Made by a program: the position numbers and the translations under genes. 64,000 nt of DNA from NCBI GenBank assembly GCA_950054255.1, contig CATLOR010000003.1:57816-121815 (forward strand), given 5' to 3'. Source of the stretch: an uncultured Rickettsiales bacterium. Its GTDB lineage: Bacteria; Pseudomonadota; Alphaproteobacteria; Micavibrionales; GCA-2720935. The notes below the pieces were generated by a model. That model saw only the letters and a list, made by a program, of their open reading frames with translations, had not been told where the DNA came from and ran no database searches. Positions 57,938-64,000 of the stretch are shown one piece after another (positions within the stretch are counted from its first letter, which is position 1; each line of letters begins with the position of its first letter).

Positions 57938-58285
57938 TTATAATGTCATAGAAAGTGCCTCTTCTTGATCCCGAGTATAGGCGACCAGAGAATCAAAACC
58001 AACCATCTCTAGAACAGCGCGTGGCTGACCATCTGCGCGGGCGACAATTACCTTTCCACCACGAGCATGGGTTTTTTTCAATAAAGAAGCGAGCAAACTA
58101 ACACCCGTGCTATCTAAAAACTCAACATCACCTAGATCCATAATAACATTTTGATAATCATCTGATAAATGCGTATCTAAAACAATTTTCAACTGCCCAA
58201 TCGCAACAGAGTCTAAATTCCCCCGAAAATGCAAAATATAAGTATTATTCTTTTTGTTAATTACGACAAAATCTCTTTTTATCAT
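57938..58285 (-). CDS. STAS-domain anti-sigma factor antagonist
   Basis: 115 residues, a single STAS domain. The phosphorylatable serine lies in DVEFLDSTGVSLLASLLKK, as in SpoIIAA/RsbV. In such systems a kinase phosphorylates the serine and a PP2C phosphatase removes the phosphate, deciding whether an anti-sigma factor or other partner is sequestered. Its start overlaps the upstream gene by 4 bases (ATGA), pairing it with the PP2C protein. Confidence 0.9.
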   Translation of the reverse strand: MIKRDFVVINKKNNTYILHFRGNLDSVAIGQLKIVLDTHLSDDYQNVIMDLGDVEFLDSTGVSLLASLLKKTHARGGKVIVARADGQPRAVLEMVGFDSLVAYTRDQEEALSMTL

Positions 58286-59952
58286 GATACGCTTCCTCCA
58301 TATTCTAACATGATCACAGTTGCATCGTCTAAAATTTGCTTACTTCTAATATCAGATTGATAGAATGACCAAAGATGATCCATCGCCTCATTTAATGGAT
58401 ACTCCCTTAACAACACAGCTCTTTTTATTAAAGTTAAAGCATAGTCCTTTTTTAATTCACTCTTCATAGGACCATCAATCAGGCCATCTGTGAAAAAGAT
58501 CAATCGATCCCCTGCGTTTAAATGATCTTTAACAGAGTTATACTTGTTATCCCCCATTAATCCAGGCAACGCACCTTGAATATTTAAACGATAAAATGAA
58601 CCATCTGTTTTAATCACATATGGACTTGGATGTGCTGCAACGGATGCGAGAAAACGTCCATCTTGACGCACATCTAGGCAAACACATGTAATGATCGTGC
58701 TTTCAAATAAAGGGTCTTTATTAACCGCTTTTGAAAAAGCATTTAAAACCACATCAGGCCTTGTCTTGTCATCAATCATGTGAAAAACACTTCGTAGATA
58801 GCCCGCAAAAGCATAAGCAAAAAACTTTGCTTCCAGACCGTGCCCCATAACATCCGCTAAAACAATACAACTATTATCCACATCCTCTTTATGTAATAAG
58901 AAATCACCACCTCCTGTCGAGGCTGTTGTATGCCTAACTGCGCATTGCCAATTTGAAACATGCTCTGGTAACGATGGACTTAGGATATCGCTGATATTAT
59001 GGGATACTTTACAGCCAATGCTTTGTTTGATTTGTTCAGACCTTAATAATAGACGCTCAATAACACTAACTAATTTTTCTTTATTAACGGGCTTTAACAA
59101 GAAATCATCTATTCCTAAGCTATTAATATAGTTACGCGTAGCCGATTTTTCATCAGCACTTAAAAACACAAAAGGAATCATTTCACCATAAGGGACTTCG
59201 TTCAAAGCTTGGCGCAATTCAGCGCCAGTCATATTAGGCATATATAAATCAGATATAATCATATCAGGCGGCGTTTCTTTTATATAAGCCAGCGCTTCAT
59301 GTGGATCTAAGAAAGTTTTAACATTATAGGTTTCTTTTAAAATATTTTCTAAGAAAAAGCAGATAACACTATCATCATCAACGAGCACCAAATTTGCTTT
59401 CTCTTTTTCTTCTTTATGAAAGTCACGTGAGATAGCTTTTAGCTCTACATCATGCGTTTCATCTGCTCTTTTTGGGTACCAAATTCTAAAATGATTAAAC
59501 CCATCATAAGACTCTTCTTTCGTTTCATACTCATGATCAGGATGTGCTTTATCAATCAATGCGAGTCCACGACCACTCTCTGTTAGCTTTTTTGTTTCCA
59601 CCAATTCTAACGATTGCGCTTTACACTTTTCAAAATCATAAAAAGAAGAAGCATCATCTGAAATATCTAAAACGATTTCTTTAGTTGATAAGGCATAAAA
59701 AGACACCTTAACAAGAGAGGGCTTGTTTTCAGGATGTTTGATAAGATTACTGATCAGCTCTGCAAGAGAAAGCATAAGCCAATTAAACTCCGTTTTCTTT
59801 AAAGAGAGTTTATCAAACACATGAGCAAGCTCTTCACGTGCTTTCCGCGGCAAGTCGCCATTAATCTCATCAAAGACTGATTGCGCCAATAAAAACGCAT
59901 CCAAATCCTTCTTTTGAGTATTTATGTGTTTTTGAGATATTTGATTGCTCAC
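58282..59952 (-). CDS. HATPase-REC-PP2C multidomain signalling protein
   Basis: 556 residues from GTG 59952, which has AGGGAG eight bases upstream; a GTG three codons earlier lacks it. Three parts in order: an anti-sigma-kinase-like HATPase (about 15-160; N box LSLAELISNLIKH, G2 box ESGRGLALI); a receiver domain (about 188-300) with the acidic pocket LVLVDDDSVI, phospho-acceptor D235 in MIISDLYMPNMTG and K287 in FLLKPVN; and a SpoIIE-type PP2C phosphatase (about 325-555; TGGGDFLL, LADVMGHGLEAK, FFTDGLIDG, LDDATVIMLEY). It can thus both phosphorylate and dephosphorylate the STAS partner under control of a phosphorelay. No histidine kinase or sigma factor is adjacent. Confidence 0.88.
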   Translation of the reverse strand: MSNQISQKHINTQKKDLDAFLLAQSVFDEINGDLPRKAREELAHVFDKLSLKKTEFNWLMLSLAELISNLIKHPENKPSLVKVSFYALSTKEIVLDISDDASSFYDFEKCKAQSLELVETKKLTESGRGLALIDKAHPDHEYETKEESYDGFNHFRIWYPKRADETHDVELKAISRDFHKEEKEKANLVLVDDDSVICFFLENILKETYNVKTFLDPHEALAYIKETPPDMIISDLYMPNMTGAELRQALNEVPYGEMIPFVFLSADEKSATRNYINSLGIDDFLLKPVNKEKLVSVIERLLLRSEQIKQSIGCKVSHNISDILSPSLPEHVSNWQCAVRHTTASTGGGDFLLHKEDVDNSCIVLADVMGHGLEAKFFAYAFAGYLRSVFHMIDDKTRPDVVLNAFSKAVNKDPLFESTIITCVCLDVRQDGRFLASVAAHPSPYVIKTDGSFYRLNIQGALPGLMGDNKYNSVKDHLNAGDRLIFFTDGLIDGPMKSELKKDYALTLIKRAVLLREYPLNEAMDHLWSFYQSDIRSKQILDDATVIMLEYGGSVS

Positions 59953-59967
59953 TTTGGTCACTCCCTA

Positions 59968-59984
59968 ACTCTTTTAAAAAGAGT
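59968..59984. repeat. Near-perfect palindrome before the signalling gene
   Basis: ACTCTTTT-A-AAAAGAGT, 8-bp arms with one central base, one base upstream of the AGGGAG ribosome-binding site of the HATPase-REC-PP2C gene. It could be an operator or a hairpin that affects translation. Confidence 0.5.
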
Positions 59985-60203
59985 GTAAGCGCAAACTGCT
60001 TTCAAATTCTTAATAGACTTATAAACTTATTTTATTATTTTTGTATATCAATAAGATAAAGGAGAAATCTTATTTAGAAACTTCATGCACAAGTATGTTT
60101 TTACGAAACTTAGTTTCTTTGAAATACATATAACATCCACAGCCAATAAAAATGTAACACCTTTTGTAAAGTCTTCGCTTTTAACCTCGCTCATTTCCTC
60201 ATT

Positions 60204-61067
60204 TTAAGATACATTTCTCAAAAAAGGGATAAGCTCTTCTAACACAGCGGGTTCATCATACATTGGGCAATGGCCAACGCCATCAACGAGTACAGATACC
60301 ATATCTGGTTTAACGTGCTTCATTTGATCAAACGTTTCTTCTGTTAAAACATCAGAAAGGCTCCCTCTGATTGCCAACATCGGTGTATTCTTTAACGTTT
60401 TAAAAATACGCCATAAATCAGGGTCACTTTTTCTAAGCCCCAACGTTTTTGCAATATTTGTATCCCATCTAATATGCAACAAACCATCATCCCATTCTTG
60501 ATAGGTTCCCTTAGCCATATCCATCCATGCTTTATCATCTTTTAATCGAAGGGTCGAAAACATCTCTTTGAGAGTCACAACAGCTTGCTCCCAACTGCTT
60601 TGAGGATTATCTGTGCCCACATAATTTTTAATGCGTGATAAACCTGATGTTCCAAAAGCAGGACCAATATCATTCGAAACAACAGCTCTTACGCGCAAGG
60701 GCTGTACCATATTCATTACCATGGATAAAATACCACCAAAAGACGTCCCAACAAAAATAGCATCCTTAACATGGCTCGCATTTAAAACCGCGATAATATC
60801 ATTGATAATATATTGAGCACGATAATGCTCCCATTGCTCATCATAATCAGAGCGTCCTCGTCCTCTATAATCCATTGTGATCACATAATATCCCTGAGCT
60901 GCACTCGTGAGCGCGAATTCATTAAAATCATCAGCGGTACGTACAAGACCACTTAAGCAAATCATTGGTGGTTTATCTGTTTTAATCGGATCACCATAGT
61001 GACGTGTATATATCTTCTTGCCATCCATAGCAGAGATATACTTCTCGATAAATTCATTGTTACTCAT
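60204..61067 (-). CDS. Alpha/beta hydrolase
   Basis: 287 residues. The nucleophile elbow is FVGTSFGGILSMV (S109). The likely acid is the Asp in RGSLSDVLTEETF and the histidine is in VDGVGHCPMYDEPAVL, giving a complete triad. The early MDYRGRGRSDY is the usual second loop. Substrate not predictable. ATG 61067 overlaps the stop of the lytic transglycosylase gene (ATGA), so the two are translated together, which hints at an envelope-related role but does not prove it. Confidence 0.85.
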   Translation of the reverse strand: MSNNEFIEKYISAMDGKKIYTRHYGDPIKTDKPPMICLSGLVRTADDFNEFALTSAAQGYYVITMDYRGRGRSDYDEQWEHYRAQYIINDIIAVLNASHVKDAIFVGTSFGGILSMVMNMVQPLRVRAVVSNDIGPAFGTSGLSRIKNYVGTDNPQSSWEQAVVTLKEMFSTLRLKDDKAWMDMAKGTYQEWDDGLLHIRWDTNIAKTLGLRKSDPDLWRIFKTLKNTPMLAIRGSLSDVLTEETFDQMKHVKPDMVSVLVDGVGHCPMYDEPAVLEELIPFLRNVS

Positions 61068-63052
61068 TGCTCATAGACCCCTTCTTTTGCAACACGCATA
61101 TCTTGTTTTTCTACATGTTGTAATTTACTTCTATAAATATGCATCGCTTCTAATACGCGCTGTACATAATTTCTTGTTTCATAAATAGGGATCATTTCAA
61201 TCCAATCAACGATATCAACTTCGCCAGTTCTTGGATCTCCGATCTCTTCCATAATTTTTTCAACTCTATAAGGTCCCGCATTATAAGAAGCAACAGCCAA
61301 AACATAATACCCCTCAAAGCGATTAATTAACCGAGAGATATAAGCACTCCCCAAACGAATATTATAGTCTGGTGTGTCTAATTTACTGACACGGTAAGAC
61401 ACCCCTAGTTTCCTAGCTGTTTCTTTGGCCGTTCCTGGCATCAACTGCATCAAGCCACGTGCCCCAGCAGAACTACGAGCTTTTGGGTCAAAAGCACTTT
61501 CTTGACGAATAATTCCATACACCAAAGACGGTTCCACCTCGTTAAAATAATCAAAAGGTACATCTTGAAAAACTGGATACCCTTCATCCAAAGCAACAAA
61601 TCCTGCACGCATAGCTTTCTTAGATAAGGTAACTTGAGCATGATACGCTTCAAATTCTTTTGCTAATCTAAATAATTCAATAAAGGAGTCTTCATCTTCT
61701 CCGTAACGAACAAGCTTATCAAAGAATAAATCTTTCTCATGCTTCAAATTGACTGAATATAAATAACCACAGATTTCTAATATATCTTTTGGTAAAGTCA
61801 AATCTTTCGTAGGTGTTTTACCTAAAGCCGTTAAAGGAGGGGTTGGATAATTAGGAGCGACCTCCATCAATTTAGAGTAAGCCAATTGACCATAAAAGCG
61901 CGTTGAAAATTGTGATGCTTGTGAAAATAGTTTATAGGCTTCAATCTTACGCCCCAATGAAAGAGCGGCTAAGCCTTTCCAATAATAAGCCCTCGATCGA
62001 CTTACTGGTGAACTTACTTTTTCAGCCATATTTCTGAAATGCTCAAATGCCACAGTTGGGTTGTTTAAAAAACGTAAAGCAAGCCACCCAGACAGCCATT
62101 CAGCTTGTGCGAAACTAAACCCTCCTGTTTGATTGTGCTGAGAAACAAGATCATAGGCTTTTTGAAATTCTTTCTGCGACATAAATCGGCGCGCTACAAT
62201 ATGACGTTCACGCCACCATGATGAGGCGTGTTTTAATTGTTTAGGAGCTTCTTTCAATAACTCAGCAACACCCTCATTCTTGTCACGATCACGACGCCAG
62301 CGAACGCGCTCATATAACAACCCTTCATCATCCATATATTGCGGTGCAACCGCCTGTATCATCAAATCAACACCAGGTTGCCCTTTAGCCAAGCCTATCC
62401 TAGCACGCGCTAAATTTGCTAAAGACTTCCCGACAAGCGGATATAAAACCTCTGCAGAATCAAAATGACGATCCCATAACAAACGATCGAGCCTTGCTTG
62501 ATGATCTTCAATCCGTAGATCTGATTTATATCTTTTGTAAAAATCTTGCCTATCCTTTTTAGACAAGGTTGCCTTAACCCAATAATCTCTAATATAGGCC
62601 TCTGCCTCCTCTTGCTTTCCCTCTTGTTTTAACGACTCAACATAGAGATAGAGCGCATCTTGTGTTGTTGGTTTATATAGACTAAACCACTCTTTAATTT
62701 TTTTAGGATCTTTAATTTCATCCAATTTTTTTTCAGCCAATAACACAGCACGCCCACGCCTAGGCCATCCTTTTGTTGCTTGTAAAAACTCTTTTAGCGC
62801 ATCAAAATCATGCGTTGGCTCTTGAACATTATTCAAATAAAACCACTCTATTAGACGCTTAAATGTGGGATCATCTAGATTTTTAGAACGGTTGTAAGCC
62901 AAAGAATATCTCTCATTCTTTACTTGTGATAAAAGCGTTGATTTATACCCTTCATCTGCTGCACGAATATAGGATGTACTAAGAACCAATGCCAATACGA
63001 CAAGTAAAGACACGCACATTGTTGCTATAACGGTTTTTTGACGGAAAAACAT
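61064..63052 (-). CDS. slt: Soluble lytic murein transglycosylase (Slt-type)
   Basis: 662 residues from ATG 63052; the open frame further upstream overlaps the divergent smpB start and is Ile-rich non-family sequence. The N-terminus has a signal-peptide-like hydrophobic stretch (VIATMCVSLLVVLALVLSTS). Residues of about 40-450 form the superhelical TPR-like ring, and the C-terminal catalytic domain has the glutamate in YGIIRQESAFDPKARS with RGLMQLMPGTAKETA and YNAGPYRVEKI. It cleaves peptidoglycan glycan strands to 1,6-anhydromuropeptides in the periplasm, which could supply substrates for AmgK-type recycling. Confidence 0.92.
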   Translation of the reverse strand: MFFRQKTVIATMCVSLLVVLALVLSTSYIRAADEGYKSTLLSQVKNERYSLAYNRSKNLDDPTFKRLIEWFYLNNVQEPTHDFDALKEFLQATKGWPRRGRAVLLAEKKLDEIKDPKKIKEWFSLYKPTTQDALYLYVESLKQEGKQEEAEAYIRDYWVKATLSKKDRQDFYKRYKSDLRIEDHQARLDRLLWDRHFDSAEVLYPLVGKSLANLARARIGLAKGQPGVDLMIQAVAPQYMDDEGLLYERVRWRRDRDKNEGVAELLKEAPKQLKHASSWWRERHIVARRFMSQKEFQKAYDLVSQHNQTGGFSFAQAEWLSGWLALRFLNNPTVAFEHFRNMAEKVSSPVSRSRAYYWKGLAALSLGRKIEAYKLFSQASQFSTRFYGQLAYSKLMEVAPNYPTPPLTALGKTPTKDLTLPKDILEICGYLYSVNLKHEKDLFFDKLVRYGEDEDSFIELFRLAKEFEAYHAQVTLSKKAMRAGFVALDEGYPVFQDVPFDYFNEVEPSLVYGIIRQESAFDPKARSSAGARGLMQLMPGTAKETARKLGVSYRVSKLDTPDYNIRLGSAYISRLINRFEGYYVLAVASYNAGPYRVEKIMEEIGDPRTGEVDIVDWIEMIPIYETRNYVQRVLEAMHIYRSKLQHVEKQDMRVAKEGVYEQ

Positions 63053-63136
63053 TGTTTTCGTTGCAAATTCCTTTAGGTTAATAATAATTTCTATTTTATA
63101 ACCAATTATAAATGTGTAAAGACTGTTTACAAGAAA

Positions 63137-63616
63137 ATGGCAAATAAAAATAAAAAGACTGATAATTATGCCGTTATAGCTCAAAATAAAAAGGCACGCC
63201 ACGATTATCACATAGAAGAAACATTTGAAGCCGGTATCGTTTTAACAGGCACCGAGGTTAAATCTTTGCGTCTAAATGGTGGCAGCATCAAAGAATCTCA
63301 CGCTGCCTTAAAAAAAGGAGAACTCTTTTTATTCAATGCCCATATTCCTGAATATAGTAATGCAGGTACACATCTCCAACATGACCCTAGACGTCCTAGA
63401 AAACTACTCCTACATAACAGAGAGATCAAAAAACTCATCGGTCTTATTCAGCAAAAAGGCTATACTCTTGTCGCACTCAAACTCTATTTCAATGCCGAAG
63501 GGCGTATCAAATTAGAAATTGGGCTTGGCAAAGGTAAAAAACTACACGATAAACGCCAAACTGAAAAAGATCGTGACTGGAAACGCGAAAAAGCACGCTT
63601 ACTAAAGCAAGCTTAA
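63137..63616 (+). CDS. smpB: SsrA-binding protein SmpB
   Basis: 159 residues. SmpB binds tmRNA and rescues stalled ribosomes. It has the OB-fold start [54 protein letters not shown] and the basic tail ([15 protein letters not shown]). The ssrA RNA gene is not in the window. Its stop overlaps the convergent gmk stop by 4 bases. Confidence 0.96.
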   Translation: MANKNKKTDNYAVIAQNKKARHDYHIEETFEAGIVLTGTEVKSLRLNGGSIKESHAALKKGELFLFNAHIPEYSNAGTHLQHDPRRPRKLLLHNREIKKLIGLIQQKGYTLVALKLYFNAEGRIKLEIGLGKGKKLHDKRQTEKDRDWKREKARLLKQA

Positions 63617-64000
63617 TTATGATCCATCAATTCACGAACAAAGGCGTTTAAGCCTGTTAAGCGGCGGCGTGTTAGGCGCTCTGATTTTACAATGCTTTCA
63701 ACTTTATCAATGCTTGAATCAAGTTCTTGATTAATAATAATGTATTTATATTCCGTATAATGTGAGATCTCGCTATTAGCTTTTTCCATACGTTCTTTAA
63801 TAACGCATTCCTCATCTTGGGCGCGGTTTCTCAAACGGCTCTCCAACTCATCACGTGATGGCGGTAGAATAAAGATCGTCACCACATCTTCTGAGGCCAC
63901 TTCCTTTAATTGTTGAGCACCTTGCCAATCAATATCAAACAAGATGTCTTTCCCTTCTTCCATTGCCTCATAGACAGTTTTTTTCAACGTTCCGTAATAA
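63613..64000 (-). CDS. gmk: Guanylate kinase, C-terminal part
   Basis: The gene enters from the right edge; about 128 C-terminal codons are visible. In frame at the edge is [20 protein letters not shown], then [13 protein letters not shown], the lid region [21 protein letters not shown] and the helical end. It phosphorylates GMP to GDP. The P-loop and start lie outside the window. Confidence 0.93.
   Translation of the reverse strand, partial: YYGTLKKTVYEAMEEGKDILFDIDWQGAQQLKEVASEDVVTIFILPPSRDELESRLRNRAQDEECVIKERMEKANSEISHYTEYKYIIINQELDSSIDKVESIVKSERLTRRRLTGLNAFVRELMDHN

Noticed and set aside
63053..63211. Upstream extension of the lytic transglycosylase
   Set aside because: It is Ile/Phe-rich, runs over the divergent smpB start and would hide the signal peptide that begins at ATG 63052.

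Overview
The window is chromosomal core sequence from an AT-rich alphaproteobacterium. The gene order is typical of that class: hemW-rdgB-rph divergent from hrcA-grpE, dnaK with dnaJ, ispB-methyltransferase-S49 peptidase-glyQS-ppdK, fabA-fabB-fabI, a stand-alone F1 operon atpHAGDC without F0 genes, a bactofilin, and an LsrB/VtlR-like LysR regulator. I cannot assign a genus from the sequence alone. I see no insertion sequence, prophage, rRNA or CRISPR array. The only tRNA is tRNA-Leu(GAG).

Layout. 1-3.3 kb: nucleotide-pool cleaning, tRNA maturation and heat-shock control (hemW, rdgB, rph, hrcA, grpE). 3.3-6 kb: an HExxH protein of unknown function and nadE. 6-11.6 kb: dnaK, a hairpin, a tiny J-domain protein, dnaJ and a cytoplasmic alpha-glucosidase. 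11.6-21.7 kb: isoprenoid synthesis, a small CBS protein, an RNA/protein methyltransferase, two S49 peptidases, glycyl-tRNA synthetase and pyruvate phosphate dikinase. 21.8-23.8 kb: two overlapping paralogous HELDH proteins. 23.8-26.4 kb: unsaturated fatty-acid operon fabABI. 26.7-30.9 kb: rpmI-rplT-pheST. 31-34.2 kb: small unknown proteins, DNA repair (ogt, nth), a lipoprotein and the bactofilin. 34.5-39 kb: a DinG-like helicase and three unrecognised genes. 39-45.6 kb: F1 ATP synthase, a TraX-like membrane protein and lipB. 45.9-50.3 kb: tRNA-Leu, a small unknown protein, malic enzyme and MgtE. 50.4-53.9 kb: isovaleryl-CoA dehydrogenase, thiolase, LysR and a strong candidate small RNA. 54-57.9 kb: a patatin-like protein, aspartate aminotransferase and an AmgK-like sugar kinase. 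57.9-60 kb: a partner-switch signalling pair. 60-64 kb: alpha/beta hydrolase, soluble lytic transglycosylase, smpB and the end of gmk.

Genes that work together: HrcA/GrpE/DnaK/DnaJ and the mini J-protein form one chaperone system. FabA/FabB make the unsaturated branch of fatty acids and FabI completes each elongation cycle. IVD and thiolase suit branched-chain or acyl-CoA catabolism, with the LysR gene 3 bases downstream. The lytic transglycosylase, AmgK and bactofilin all touch the cell wall. The STAS protein and the HATPase-REC-PP2C protein form a phosphorylation-dependent switch whose final target is not in the window.

The most interesting items are a roughly 112-nt structured RNA just downstream of the LsrB/VtlR-like gene, with its own promoter, an exposed CCTCCC segment and a very strong terminator (inferred AbcR-like); the HELDH twin genes; the HATPase-REC-PP2C fusion; a patatin with an altered nucleophile elbow; and the hairpin and mini J-protein between dnaK and dnaJ.
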